From: Exophiala sp. HKRS030 | Lineage: Eukaryota > Ascomycota > Eurotiomycetes > Chaetothyriales > Herpotrichiellaceae | Length of the DNA stretch: 64,000 bases | Assembly (NCBI GenBank): GCA_023897205.1 | Contig: JAHWDD010000004.1 | Location: forward strand, 186,001 to 250,000 | Reading direction: 5' to 3' | In this document: piece by piece, positions 12,080 through 24,096 of the stretch | Position numbering within the stretch: the stretch's first letter is position 1 | How the letters are laid out: every line of letters begins with the position of its first letter | Translations under genes and position numbers: made by a program | The notes under the pieces: model-generated | Database searches by the model: none | What the model saw: the letters and a program-made list of their open reading frames with translations, nothing else | What the model was told of the DNA's origin: nothing

Positions 12080-13331
12080 TTATGACATAAACCCTTCAAC
12101 ACCACGGGCGATGTCGTCAACGAATTTAGATGCGGCGGAAGAGTGGGCATAATCGAAAGCTCGAAATAACCCCCGCATGTGAGCAAGTCCTGCAAATATC
12201 ACCATGACATGTAGAATCTGATGGCTAGAGCCGAAGACATCGAAAGTTTCAGGCATGACCCGTTCCGGAATCTATGAAGCGTTAGCACATGGGCCATCGA
12301 CGCCATCATTGAGGTTTTACCCTTGCAGCATAGACAGTAGCACCAGTTAAATTGAGACACGCCATCAAGCCCATCCAATCTAGGCGCATACGCCGGTTGG
12401 CCTCCGTCAATCCATAAATTGCCACTCCATGCAGGATGAACACGACGGCGGACAAACCTAGGGAAGCGTACATCATCGCTCGATATGGACGAAAAGCAGG
12501 TGTTCGAAATTTGGGATGGAAAGTGACCACGGAGCAAATGCCGGCGAGCAGCGACACCTACAAGCCCCGTTAGCCACAGCGTTTGCGACAGCGACGCGTA
12601 CTCCGCCTTTTGAGCGGACATACTACGACACAATACAGCGTCTGGAGCTTTGTATCTCCGTAGAAACCGTAAAAAATAGTTGGGATTGTCGCTCCCCACA
12701 TCAACAGAACAACGCCAAGGTAATCAAGCTGGTTACCAATCGCCGCGACGCGAGGGCTGTGGTTTGCAAGCACGTGGAACCTGCTCTATGTCAACAGTGC
12801 ACAACAGCATTGGGTCGTGTGGTGCAGACGATGTAGATAAGAAGAAGCACACCGCCACACCATAGAAGAATACGGTGAAGACCACAATGTCTGCCACTCC
12901 TGCTGTTGACCACCGTGGATACACTTCAGAATGTGCGTACCACGGAAGCAGAGAGAAAAGTATACCACCAAGCAGGTGAGAATGAATGTTGACTAGTATG
13001 AAGAATCAGTCGGACCTCCTTTAGTTGCTCTTGGAGGATGTACCTGTTTCATTGTGGATATGACACATGCTGGCAGCTGAAGCTCGCAACGAATTGGATG
13101 GCGGCCTACCCTTATGAGTATGGATAGTATCCACTAACCTCGAAAGCATACCGATAGCACGAGAAAACGTACTCGTTGTCCCTTAACACAAATATCAGCA
13201 ACGATCTCTGGTCAGTGTCTGGCGTCTGCCCACTTTTGCCATGACGCTACAAACTGTCAGTACTGATGCGCATCGTCGCGTTCTCCCGCGACCCGGCACT
13301 TACGAAGCTCTTCCCAACGACAAAGTCCCAT
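12080..13331 (-). CDS. PAQR (adiponectin receptor/Izh/hemolysin III family) membrane protein
   Basis: Seven-helix membrane protein of the PAQR family; yeast members (Izh) affect zinc and lipid homeostasis, and animal members are ceramidase-like receptors. Eight exons on the minus strand: 13304-13331, 13234-13246, 13152-13181, 13044-13105, 12830-12992, 12624-12780, 12321-12557 and 12080-12271. Together they give 293 residues with no frame break. The start MGLCRWEELPSWQKDNEYV appears only when a 13-nt exon and a 30-nt exon are included. Family marks are YRPPSNS, IHNETVNIHSHLLGG, FHVLANHSPRV, GNQLDYLGVVLLMWGA and the final SSHQILHVMVIFAG with its two histidines. The invariant metal site (Ser-x3-His in helix 2 plus the last two His) appears present. 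All internal introns are 46-66 nt and phase-consistent. The subfamily is not resolvable by eye. Confidence 0.9.
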
Positions 13332-13664
13332 GGTGGGTGATCGCGACGATTTGACTGGGCGTGGCCTCTGTAAGATGTCAACCCTGCTTTCAGTCTTGAA
13401 AAGCTCAGAGCTACGAACGGGCACGGATTGATGTGAGTTTGTCGTCCGATTCCGGTACAGCCTTGCGAACCCCATACATACCTACGGAGTAGGTAAATAA
13501 ACCAACCCCCTTGCCTCAAACCCTCCACATCACCTGTCCAACAACAACCCCACCACTTCCTCCGAAAGCCTCACTCCCACGATTTCCAACTCTCAAAAAA
13601 CCAAAAAACAGACCCACTGATACCCAGATAACATTAAAAAACATCAAAAAACATCAAAAACAGA
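13332..13664. other. Intergenic, PAQR promoter to tRNA
   Basis: No supported gene. It is the likely promoter and leader of the PAQR gene (minus strand), with an A-rich part that serves as the tRNA terminator. Confidence 0.5.
13636..13660 (-). terminator. RNA polymerase III terminator of the tRNA
   Basis: Read on the minus strand, three runs of five to six T follow the tRNA 3' end, the nearest starting five bases beyond the discriminator. Oligo-T on the non-template strand is the standard pol III stop signal. Confidence 0.75.
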
Positions 13665-13788
13665 TGAGAGGAGTGGGGTTCGAACCCACGCTTCCTTTCG
13701 GAAAGCAGAGTGAAGTATATTTCTCCTCGTAAACAAAATTAGAGAAGAGACTTAAATCTGCCGCCTTAAACCACTCGGCCATCCTCCC
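13665..13788 (-). tRNA. tRNA-Leu(UAA) with a 40-nt intron
   Basis: Read on the minus strand from 13788, the acceptor arm GGGAGGA pairs with TCCTCTC (one G-T pair), with A as discriminator. The D arm is TGGCCGAGTGGTTTAAGGC. The anticodon stem GCAGA pairs with TCTGC, and the loop TTTAAG carries anticodon TAA. The long variable arm TTCC-GAAA-GGAA marks a class II tRNA, and the T arm GTGGG-TTCGAAC-CCCAC is intact. The intron occupies 13711-13750, one base 3' of the anticodon, the canonical position for tRNA splicing endonuclease. The UAA anticodon with a long variable arm fits leucine and not serine or tyrosine. Confidence 0.95.
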
Positions 13789-14559
13789 GAAGATAATTTT
13801 AGGCATTTTTCACTGATTTGATTTATGACTTGTGGTTTCATGCGGGCTAGCGGTGGGGGTCTTTGAGGGGCTTTTCGGTGTGATGAGGGGTGGGCTTGGT
13901 GGGGTCATTGGGGCATGGCCGGCGTCGGCTATGGCTGTGGGTGTGGGGTCGGAAGGTGAGGATACGAGGGAGGACGGGGGGAAGTTGTCGTAGCGCTGGG
14001 TCTAATTTGCAGCATATGTGGACATGGCACAATGGATTTGTCGGTGAAATAGAGAGAGAGAGAGAGACTATACTTGTAACTAACTAATATACACCTATAT
14101 ACTTAGCTAACTAGGTGGGTGGTGGATAAACGGGATCGTGCGGAACGACAAGGCAAATTCATGACACCGAGAATATATAGTCGGTCGCACCTACGATCTG
14201 TATAGAGGACTGAATTCGACGAATGGATAAGGCGCATCTGACGAGGCTGAGCTGAAAATGGAAGGTTTTGGTATCGTAGTGGTCACTATTAGAGAACTCA
14301 GGAGTAGATTTTGGTATTATTCAACTTCGGTTCTTGAAACAAGTCACTGGAATCTGTGCAGATGTCGAGATCATCAGTCGGACAGATTTTATTATATTAC
14401 TAGTCGTTCGATACTTGCTCGACGTCGGACACAGTCTAGAATCTGGATCTGGATCTTGGTGAAAGGTGAATATCGTGCTTGAATTATTTGACAGGACATT
14501 GATCTGGAAAGCGTCGAGGGCACACAAAGGTCGTCCCTAACGAATATTTACCCAATTCC
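13789..14559. other. Intergenic, tRNA upstream and Npr2 3' side
   Basis: No supported gene. It contains a short GA repeat at about 14049-14066 and G-rich sequence at 13840-13985. The part nearest 14560 is the likely 3' UTR of the Npr2 gene. Confidence 0.5.
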
Positions 14560-16155
14560 TCATCGGCAGATAATCACCGTATCGCCGATTTCTCGACTCT
14601 TTAATCGTTCCGTCAACTCCCTTTCACCAATTTCCAATTCAGTACAGATCTCATCAAAACAATGTGATCCATCAAGAAACTCAATCAGTTTTGTGTTGAG
14701 GAATTGATCTGTGGTTGGCTTGACATCGACCGCTTCATGTTTCTTCTTCCTATTGTGTGAATGATGATGATGTTGCGGTCGTGTTGTTTCTGTAAAATGT
14801 CTTTCGCTGGACATACTCCTCGGAGCAGGCTTACCGTTGGTGTCATGATTATTTATTCGACGGCGACTATCAATGGTGCCTTTGGACGTTCGAATTGCAT
14901 ATCGATGAATTCGATAAAGAAATCCCTTGATGACACCAAATGTGATGAATCGTCGTAGATCGATGTTGGTGAGCATATTGGCATTTTGCGAATACCATTC
15001 CCGTACTGTCAGACCTTGTCTCAGGCAAGCGTATAGCTGTACGATACCAACACCATCGACTTGATCACCTTTGCCTGTCAATGGCCAAATTTCATCATCT
15101 TGAAGGCTTATGTTTGTAGTATTTGTCGTCATGCCACTAGTCCTTCTTTCACTTGTCGTCCCTCCATCGACAATAGCTTCTTCTTGCCAACCTGGCGCAA
15201 AGGCAGTGTTTACATAGCGTGCACACTCCTTTTGCATTTCAATGTCCTTAGCGATCATCTGTGAGAATTCTGCAGTCACCGCGTAGATGTTGTTGAAGCT
15301 GAAAATATCCAGTAGTAACACACAACCATAAAACAATAAGTGCTTGATGCATTTCTTGGTCAACTTCAGATCTGCATCGGCCAGAGTGGCGATACGTTTG
15401 ACACTGTTGATGCCATTGACGAATGGAATGATGCGGAGCATGGTCAAATCCCAGTTCTCGTCGACCATGGTGTCAATCAAGACCGTAAACAATGGAACGT
15501 GCCATGGTTTGACACTGGCCGGATTGGGGAGTGTAGGGAAGAGTTTGATATTCAACGTGTTAAGCTCATCGATGGGAATCATGCATTCGCAGTAATTATT
15601 GAGGTCTTCCATCAACATTTCGCATAAACTGTAAATCTTGCCAGAGTTGGGTAACGACGTATCATCCGATAGGAAACGAGACTGTTCTTCCAGACTGCGC
15701 ATCAAGTGGGCAAGCTTCTTAACGACTGATTTATACGAAGGTACATCGATTGTTGAAGGATCACCACCCAAGACAAGGGCGAAATTAAAGATGAACTCAT
15801 TGCGTGGGTAGTGGGAGGATGTGAGGCAGATTGGATAAGATAAAACCAGGGTCTGAGGGACATTGGGATTCAACTGCGGCGGAGCCAAAGAGATGAGGTT
15901 TCCGCATAATGATTGACGAGGGATCAAGAACTTTGAGATTGTAGGGAATGAGAGGAGAGGTGTGGAAGACGTATCGATGGTCGACGCATTGGGGGAGGCT
16001 AATTCTGAAGAGGTGATAATGGATCCCTCTGGCACCTGATGAACGATCTTCGGTCCTGTTGTTCGGGTCAGCAGCGTTCAATCCATGAATAGCCTATGCG
16101 ACAAAGTACCTTCGTAAGGATCAAACTTGCTGTAGAAGATGGCCTTGATTGACAT
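14560..16155 (-). CDS. npr2: Nitrogen permease regulator 2 (GATOR1/SEACIT subunit)
   Basis: Subunit of the SEACIT/GATOR1 complex, which with Npr3 and Iml1 restrains TORC1 when amino acids are scarce, acting at the vacuole membrane. Exon 1 is 16110-16155 (MSIKAIFYSKFDPYE) and exon 2 is 14560-16055, joined by a 54-nt intron; the protein is 513 residues. The N-terminal longin-like part reads HQVPEGSII and later RNEFIFNFALVL. The region SVKPWHVPLFTVLI, followed by ENWDLTMLRIIPFVNGINSV, is the hallmark of Npr2. The C-terminal winged-helix part has GFLYRIHRYAI and ends FDEICTELEIGERELTERL. A histidine/arginine/lysine-rich insert (about residues 405-435) is probably a disordered loop. No frame problem is seen. 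The short first exon is needed for the correct start. Confidence 0.95.
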
Positions 16156-16978
16156 TGTCCGTGGCCGTTGTTTGCATAGACCTGACAAAGCCCGCAAGCA
16201 TGACGGTGTTGGCGTTGGTGGTGTTGTTGGATTGAGGACAAATGCCTCCAAATTGAATCTCTCACCTCATGCTTGTCTCTTTCCACAAATTCTGGACGAG
16301 ATCAGCCAGAGGTAGAATGTAGTATAGGCATTTCCTACATCATCCTTTCGGTTCAACAAGAGGGCAGGTTGGTAGACGAGTTGGAGATTCCGAATCTGGT
16401 GTAGCTCACGTGATGGGGGGACTTCCAGATCTGGATGAGAAGAACCAGAACGACTTTCTCAACCAACCTTGCCTCCCCACAAAGCCCTCTGGTCTAGACT
16501 AAGTTCTTGACGGCCGAAACTTGTGGACGCGTACTACTCATGCAAAGTGGCACATGGGCCCAGTAACGAACTAAGAGGCACGGCAGATGCACGGTCTTAG
16601 CCTGTTAGGCCAACTCCCACTCGGAGAAAACGAGCCGAAACCGTACAGTATCTCGTCGAATCGATCCTCGTCACGCTAGGCTAGACACCATTCTGGTAAA
16701 AGTCGTGATTCTGGAATTGATAAAGATCAGCCTATCAACGACCATGATCCGGTAAGTTGGGAATCCCTATCAACCGAGGCCAAGATTCAACCGTGGGGAA
16801 AACCTCCTGGGCATATTCCGCAATACTGGATACTTATCTTTACTTCTCACCTACTCCACCAAACTATTGACCTTGTTGCTCTTTCCTTCCAATCTTGGAT
16901 TTTTTGATCAACACATATCCAAAACATGCTCATTAGGTGATTCTTCGTCATGGAATAAGAGAGCTTCTCTCGATTATC
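16156..16978. other. Divergent promoter region, npr2 and a Zn2Cys6 regulator
   Basis: No supported gene. The two neighbours are transcribed away from each other, so both promoters lie here. A TCACGTGA palindrome (E-box-like) is present at about 16407-16414; whether it is bound is unknown. Confidence 0.55.
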
Positions 16979-18612
16979 ATGGGCAATGGAAGCAGACGTC
17001 CGAAGCTACGTACCAAAACAGGATGCCTGACTTGTCAGTGATTCACTTCAAATCTTCATGTTTTGATTCTACTCACTCTGACACATTACAAATAGGTCGA
17101 AGTCGGCACAAGAAATGCACAGAAGACTATCCAGTCTGCCAGAGATGCGCCTTATCAGGCCGTACCTGCAAATGGCCGACCACAGAAGACTTGACTGATC
17201 GTCGTTACTCTACCCATCCAGCAAGGCAATCAGCTTCACCAGTGCTCTCCAGAGCCAGTACCGTGCGCAATGACCAAGATCTTCAGGTTCTGAGGACCAG
17301 TCAAGCAGAATTCTTTCCATGCGAAGATACACTCTGTCTTCGATCTGAGTCGGCGTCTTATCATATACTATGTCGTGATCTTGAAATGGTCATAGCTCGT
17401 CACTTTAGCGACAAGTACTATAGACTCATTCTTTTGCCCAACTGTCATCCTGAGTTTTATAATGGTTGGATAGCACAGATTGAATTGTTGATGTCCCAGT
17501 ACAAGAGTCTTCAGTACTCGGTACTTGCGTGCGCCGCCTCACATCTGCACTTTATCGACGCTTCTTCACAAATGCAGGAACTCTCACTCACTTATTATTC
17601 CAAATCTATTCGTGGTCTTTCGGAAATTCTGGCTGCAGATCCTCATATGGAGAACAACAATGGTTTTTTGACATCGGTCATCTTATTATATCTTCATGGC
17701 GTATGTACTTTGTCTCAAGCATTTTTGATCCATCATACCATATGAAATCACTCACTTTCTACAACATGCTAATCTATGCTCGGGATATAGTGTATGGGCA
17801 AAGGTACTTATTCAGACATACCACGTCACGTCAACGCGGCAATAAGAATCATCCGACTGCGACTCCTGAGCCACGGGTTCAGCATTACTCGGCCATTTGA
17901 TCGACTTGCTGTGGAAAGTGTGCTTTATCAGATTTTCATCGTCACCACCGGCAACTGGTCCGATGTTATCGAGCTCGAAGACTATGAATTCGATGCAGAG
18001 TTTTGGCTACAAGCTGAAGGCCTTCTCGCCCAATCCACGTTATATCCCGGAAGGTCAATCAGTTACAACAGTCCTGTACTTGGTATTCCTCCGGGGATAT
18101 TCAAGCTCGTCTTGTCAGTTAAAAAGGCATATCAGAGTCCCTTCCAACTGGACCCGGCGACCATCGAACAGCTGAAAAACGAAGTCGAGGAATGGGAAGG
18201 TCCAATTCTCTGCGATCAGGACCTCGACATGGTCTCCGTCCACGAAGAGATCAACAATTACACTTCATTCTACAGAGACACAGCCTACCTATACATTCTC
18301 ATCGTCTCCTTGCTCGTCGAGCAACTCACAATGGATCACGTCGGCGCCGGCCCGCCTGAAGTTGCTCCAGCAGATAGCTGGCAGGTCAGGAAAATGATCC
18401 AGATTTTACGATCTCATGAATTTGACGAGGAGTGGGCAACCTGCTATATTGCGAACTGGACTGTGTATACCATGGGATTCTTTATGAGTGCGCCCGAAGA
18501 CGTACAAACTGTACGCCAAGATTTGCACCGGAGGTGGGAATCCACGAAATTCGCACAGCTTGCTCGCTTCATTGCGGATATTGAGGCAACCTGGGCAAGG
18601 CGGGGTTATTGA
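16979..18612 (+). CDS. Zn(II)2Cys6 transcription factor
   Basis: Fungal nuclear regulator. Exons are 16979-17033, 17096-17700 and 17791-18612, giving 493 residues. The intron of 62 nt splits the zinc cluster. After splicing, a KTGCLTC segment joins RSRHKKC, and with TEDYPVC, QRC and ALSGRTC this makes a perfect C-x2-C-x6-C-x6-C-x2-C-x6-C cluster at the extreme N-terminus. The donor of that intron is GTCAGT, less usual but the only choice that completes the cluster. The rest (from about residue 110) fits the fungal-specific transcription factor domain type 2: EFYNGWIAQIELLMS, then LLYLHGCMGKGTYSDIPRHV across the second splice. It lies next to the transporter-amidase group and converges with the HOL1-like transporter. 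Its target genes cannot be read from sequence; local regulation is an inference. Confidence 0.88.
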
Positions 18613-19163
18613 GTTTTCCTTAACGATTGGCAATGGGGAGGGAGAGTTCCTAAATCTTGGACCCAAAATTTCTTTGACTTTCAGGGGCTTATTGAAGTTT
18701 AACGCCCTTTTGGCGGGTTTCAGTCGTTCAGGCTGAATGATGACCTTCCACGATGAGATAATGTCTTAGCAGCACGCAATCAAACATGACACACCCCTTT
18801 GCAGAAAAACGCAATCTGAATATTATGGAAACCACCGTTGTAGCCATCCCCTACGCAGTTTACATGGCTGATTAGACGTAAATTGCTCGCTGCGATATGC
18901 CGCTCATGCAGACACGATCATGGATTACAGCCTGGCATATTATTAGCCATGGCTTTATGACGGTAAAATATGGATAAACCACCACTTCGTCGATTAATCT
19001 ACATAAATCTGCGACGCTAGCATGAATATCAGGAGTCCTCCATCCCAACTGATTGGTCTGCACCTAAAGCCGACCAGGAAGGAGCAAATAAAAATAAAGA
19101 AAAAAGCATCGATTCCACTTTCCACGTGGGTTTCATCATCTACTGGCACAATCACCTGCTAAA
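18613..19163. other. Intergenic between convergent genes
   Basis: No supported gene. It is shared 3' UTR space of the Zn2Cys6 regulator (plus) and the MFS transporter (minus). Confidence 0.5.
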
Positions 19164-21035
19164 TTAGTGCGCTCCATATTTGGCCTTGTCGGCGTTCACG
19201 ATATTCCAATACTTGGCGGCACTGGCTACGCGGAACTTCTTGCCGAAGAAGATCATGAACAAGAAGACCGACGATGCGGCGAGGCCCACGAATGCCGCCG
19301 AAATGAAACAGTTCTGGTAGCCGAGGTTGACGAGCCAGGGGTGATTCTGATAGGAGATGGGAGTCAGTGAATGGATTGGGAGGGAAACATGGAGAGGGAA
19401 GGGGGAGACGGGAAACGGTTCAGGGGTTAGGATAGGGGGCGTGGGACTATCTTGACTTACCCATAGCTGATAGCAAAGGACATGGTGTTGCGAACGAGGA
19501 TGACAGTGACGATGGCATCACCGCTGATGTCATGGTAGCTGTCGATGAGGTAGTTGACGCTGAGAGTGACGCCAAGAGTGGTTGCGAACGCGAGAGCGCC
19601 CATGGCGAAGATCAGGCCGAACCAATGCACTCCCTGCGCGGCACCGACGCCCCAGAGGATCAAGAAGCAAGGCACAACGACGAGACACAGTGCAAATGGC
19701 CACAGCCGATGCTCGGCTTCCATGATGCCGTTGTTACGTCGCGCGAGCTTGATCGTCAGCCAGTCGCTCAAGCGGCCAGACACCAGACACCCGATGATGA
19801 CGCCAATGCAGCACGAGACATAGCTGACGCCGACCATCGAGGGGCTGAAGTTGTATGGTTCGCCGCTCAGGATGATTGAGGCAGTTGCATTGAGCACGTT
19901 GAACCAGATCAGGTATGAGCCGTATGAGAAGCCTGCGTAGAAGATGACGGGCCAGCTGAGATATTTCAGACTTCGAAGCGCGCGTTGAATCATGTTTGAG
20001 CCAGGGTGAGGTTGCCACAGGGCCAGCTTTTGCACATATGTCTTTGGGGCTTTGGTGATGCTGCCGGTTTCGGGTGCTGCCGTCTGTTGTAAGGTAGGAT
20101 TCTTTTCTTTGTCGGTGCTCAACTCCGATTCTGGAGGTGGGGAGTCAAGCTCAGTCACGATTCCGGTCGTCTTGCGCGTGTAGTTGGTCTCCTCCAGGAA
20201 GAAGAATAGGATGATGAACAGTACGGCGCAGAAGATGGCTGGCCAGTAGAACACCCATCGCCAGCCTTGGTTGTCGGCAATGAATCCACAGACAACTGGG
20301 GCGAAGTAGTTGCTGCCGGCGAGTGTGAAGGCGTAGATGCCCATCTGAAATGCAAATTAGATCAGGTCCACACATAGCGGTCAAGCTCGAGTACTGAGCG
20401 CAATAGGCGTCGCAACTTACATATGTGCCTCGCTGATGAGTGAAATAAACGTCGGTGACAGAGATCTCGGGAAGAGCCTCGATCGGTGCGATGAAGAAGC
20501 CTTGCAAGATGCACTTGGCAATCCATTCGCCATTGCTACCGATGTAGGCACTCCAGATGCTGGTTCCAATGGCACCAAGGGCAGAGATCAGATATGCTAG
20601 ACGTTTGCCATATCTCAGGGAGAATGGCTGCCAGAACAAAAGACCCCATCCCAAGAAGAGAAACATGTAGCCAGTACCTTGGTTCAACGTTGCGATAGAG
20701 ACGCCAGAGGAGGCTGACAAGGGTACAAGAACCGAGTAGACAGTGGAGACGGCAAATCCAGTGAACCACGTGTAGCTGAAGACGGTGCCGTTAGCAACGA
20801 AAGTTCTCGAAGTTCTCCCAAGGACGGACTTTACTCACAGGTTGGTGCAGATGGTGCTCACGATCTTCCTTCTGGGTGACCAGTTGAGCGGATCATCTGG
20901 GTCGTTGGACGGTGTGGGAACCAAGACGATATCACCGTCACCCGCGTGTCGTGTATGCATCGAGTGGTCAAGATCCACAAGATGGATGGTGCCGGGGATG
21001 GCACCATCTGCCTGGTTCTCTGAGGTGGCTACCAT
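19164..21035 (-). CDS. HOL1-like MFS transporter (one base missing)
   Basis: Plasma-membrane proton-coupled transporter of the major facilitator superfamily, DHA1-type, close to yeast Hol1, which moves polyamine/histidinol-type cations. Exons are 20839-21035, 20421-20775, 19461-20344 and 19164-19346. The cytoplasmic head [19 protein letters not shown] and the first helix [18 protein letters not shown] are typical of this clade. Twelve hydrophobic segments are split by a charged central loop (about residues 245-300). At the last junction ISYG should run into [14 protein letters not shown], but the exon begins AATCACCCCTGG. One further C in that run restores the frame and gives 539 residues. 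It is divergent from the amidase, with 1.1 kb between them holding GATA-type sites. The substrate is not predictable beyond a small nitrogenous or organic molecule. Confidence 0.9.
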
Positions 21036-22142
21036 GGTCTTGACAATGATATCAATGTGATGAGTGATCAGAGAGATCGAAGGCGGTTTGGGCAGGTGTG
21101 GTTAGGTGAGCGACAAGGGGATGCCGGAATACTTATACTTGTCTCTGAAGCTGCTAATCAAGACCTTAGACCGGATGTCATGCGATATTGCTACACGCTT
21201 TCAAGTTGGATGATATGACTGCTCGTTTGTTGTATTGTTCATTCTGGCTACCGTGGTGGCTTTTTCCGCCCATGCGATCTATATCCATGCTAAAGAACAA
21301 GTTTGGAATTAAGTGGAGATGTCCACCGCTACCCAGTACCGAGTTTGAATGATAAGGGATCTGGGCTGATTAGTCTGTGTTGTGGCTACCATGATTCGCA
21401 GTTGCGATGACAATCAGTACATTTCAGAAATGCTTGTCTGAAGTACCATGAAAGTCAAGGTGAAATCGAGCATCGAGGTGGAGGCGTCACCAAGGACCTT
21501 GCTGGCTTGTCTAGCCCTGAGGCTAAGATGCGTAAACAGTTGTGATTGGTGAAATCTCCTCGAGAGATAAAGCGATCCTGTCCAATATGCCATTTCCTTT
21601 GTGCCGTTCCCGCCCAGTCGTGGTTAAACTCGCATTGGCGCGCCTGATAACACAATCGCTAAACTCTGGCTCAACAGTTTGAAACTCCGAGACTAACGGC
21701 TTCGTGGTAATCGAATTCCTTCGAGTGCGAAAACGTGCGTGATTGGTCGTTCATGGTCACCTCGTTAACCACAGTCTTTCATTCCGCCTTGATAACCCCA
21801 GGTTATCCACTGGTCGAGGCAACGTACAGAGTAGGCCAACTGGTCCAGTCCATTTGGCAAAAGTGGCCGGAACTCTAGCTGAGCTTCAGATTGGACCGAA
21901 GAACCAATGATTCCCAATCGCGCACTGGAAGGGCAACCTATTCGCGGCTGAGATAGACTGCGAAGCCAGCCATGATATCCCGATGGAGGGTACGGACTGC
22001 TTCCGTGCTCACGGATTGAAGTATTTTCTGTATCAAACAACGATCCATATCTTAAAAGCACGCTCGTGTCAACTTTCAGTGAGCACGACACAGCATTTCC
22101 GCACCTTTCGTGGCTATCATCCTGATCCTTTTCATTGATAAC
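21036..22142. other. Divergent promoter region, transporter and amidase
   Basis: About 1.1 kb with no supported gene. It separates two divergently transcribed genes and holds several GATA-type and CCAAT-type words (next entry). Short antisense open stretches have no domain resemblance. Confidence 0.6.
21350..22141. promoter_or_regulatory. Cluster of GATA-factor (HGATAR) sites
   Basis: TGATAA or AGATAA words occur at 21350, 21565, 21645, 21790 and 22136 on the plus strand, with a GGATAA on the minus strand at about 21802-21807. CCAAT words occur at 21582 and, reversed, at about 21545 and 21740. Fungal AreA/Nit2-type GATA activators bind HGATAR, usually in clustered copies, in promoters of nitrogen-scavenging genes such as acetamidase. 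The sites are seen; binding is an inference. The 22136 site overlaps the sequence just before the preferred amidase start. Confidence 0.5.
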
Positions 22143-23818
22143 ATGGTTGGCAGACTCTACCCACTGGTTCAGCCCAAGGCCGTGCCTGAAGGCACCCCAG
22201 AGTATGAGGCCAAGCGGACTGCTTTGCTTCGAACATTCTATGAGAAGATCCCACTCGAGTATTATCTCCCACAGGAGATCATCAGCAGTCCTCCACTAGA
22301 TGTCTCGCGCATTCCGAGCACTTGTGGGATCTTGACCCCAGAAGAGATTGAAATCACTGAGAGCTACGATGCTGTCGGTCTCGCAGAGGCCATTGCCTCG
22401 AAGAAGTACTCTGCCGTGACTGTTGCAAGGGCGTTTGCGAAACGCGCCATCATCGCTCATCAGCTTACATGCTGTTTGACCCAATGGTTCATGGATGAGG
22501 CGATTGAGCAAGCCAAGCAACTCGACGAGTACCTCGAGAAGAATGGCAAGACAATTGGTCCCCTCCACGGCGTGCCCGTCAGCATCAAAGATCACATGCC
22601 CATCGCTGGCACATACTCATCTATGGGCTACTTCGCCAGTATTGCCAAAAATGACAAGGACAGTCAAATGATCAAAATTCTGCGAAGTCTCGGCGCAGTT
22701 TTCTACTGCAAAACCAATCAACCTCAAACACTCATGCACCTGGAGAGTGACTCGCATTGGGGTCGAGTGCTGAATCCCTTCAACATTCACCTCTCTGCTG
22801 GAGGCTCAACTGGAGGCGAAGCAGCTCTAATCGCCATGAAAGGATCCGTTCTGGGTGTCGGCACAGACATTGGTGGTTCCATTCGAGGTCCATCGGCCTT
22901 CTGCGGCATTTACGGCTTCAAGCCCACCTCATACACCTTGCCCATGAAAGGCTTCCTGGCTGGCACCTTCCCAGCAGAACTCAATGTTCTGTGCGCCAGT
23001 GGTCCAATGTGCCGTTCCCTTAGGGACATGGAACTCTTCACCAAGAATATAATCGCTGCCAAACCACACCTTGAAGACCCACGAATCGTTCCTATTCCTT
23101 GGACGGGCCTCGAAACACCTATCACCACTCGTTTGAAGATTGGCATTATTAGTAACGATGGCTTCATCGAACCGCAACCTCCAGTGAAACGAGCCATCAA
23201 GTGGGCTAGAGAACTTCTGTCAGATCCCAAGTACGCTGATCTCGTGGAGGTCAAAGACTTTACCCCTATGACGCGCCTGGCGCGTGGTCGCAAATCCGCA
23301 AGACGTACTGGCCCGACGGCGGGCAAGGCCCTCGCGACTCGATCAGCAAAGCTGGCGAACCCATCCACCCGCTGAGCCACTGGATCTGGAAAGACGCCGA
23401 ACCGGACGGCATGATCGATGCGGTAGCCGTAAGTGCACAGCGTGGAATACGAGATGACTTCCGCATTGCGTTTGCCGAGAGCTGGGAGGCTCAAGACGTC
23501 GATGTGGTCATTGGGCCGGCGTTCGTGGGTCCAGCTTCTGCGCACGATACCGCTTTTTACTGGACGTATACGTCGCTGTACAACTATGTCGATTATCCTG
23601 GCGTCGTGATTCCTACACCAATCAAAGCCGAGGCCGAGGAATCATATGCCCCGGATTATGTTCCCTTGAGCGAAGCGTGTGCGCATGTCAAGCAACTATG
23701 GGAAGATACCAACTTTGTTGGTGCGCCTGTTGATCTTCAGGTGACGGCACGAAAGTATCATGACAACCAATTATTCGGTGCTCTGGCGGTTTTGAAGGAT
23801 GTTTTACAATTGCCATGA
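22143..23818 (+). CDS. Acetamidase-type amidase (one base missing)
   Basis: Amidase-signature hydrolase that releases ammonia from carboxylic amides, probably cytosolic. It reads as a single exon. The Ser-cisSer-Lys triad is visible: Lys in VSISIKDHM-type VPVSIKDHMP (about 22575), cis-Ser in GGSTGGEAAL (about 22805) and nucleophile Ser in GTDIGGSIRGPS (about 22870). I prefer the ATG at 22143 (MVGRLYPLV) to one 33 bases upstream, because family members start close to this point. After VEVKDFTP at 23265 the frame moves by one base. Adding a C to ACCCCTATG gives FTPYDAPGAWSQIRKTYWPDGGQ and the whole C-terminal third (GPAFVGPASAHDTAFYWTY, ending DVLQLP), 558 residues, a normal length. The gene has GATA-type sites in its promoter and a divergent transporter, which suggests amide-nitrogen scavenging. 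Confidence 0.93.
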
Positions 23819-24096
23819 GCTGGGTTTATTTGTAATCTTATTCGAGACTTTCTTGCTCTATGATGTTGTTCCGTTTAATGAGATGCCATCAGATCAGTCT
23901 ACTTGTTCATTTTTTCACTTGCTCAACATCGCTCGTTGCATCTGGATCAATCTAATCTCAATAATGGCTGGCCCAGGAAATTGTTGCTTAGAAAGCCATC
24001 AAGGTCGTCGCATTTCCGCTTACTGCCCTGACTAGCGCTCGTGATCTAGGCATCGCATCGATCAACAATTTGAATGCCCATGACTTGAGAGCAATC

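Noticed and set aside
13182..13303. Apparent frameshift at the start of the PAQR gene
   Set aside because: A 13-nt microexon between two ordinary introns restores the family N-terminus.
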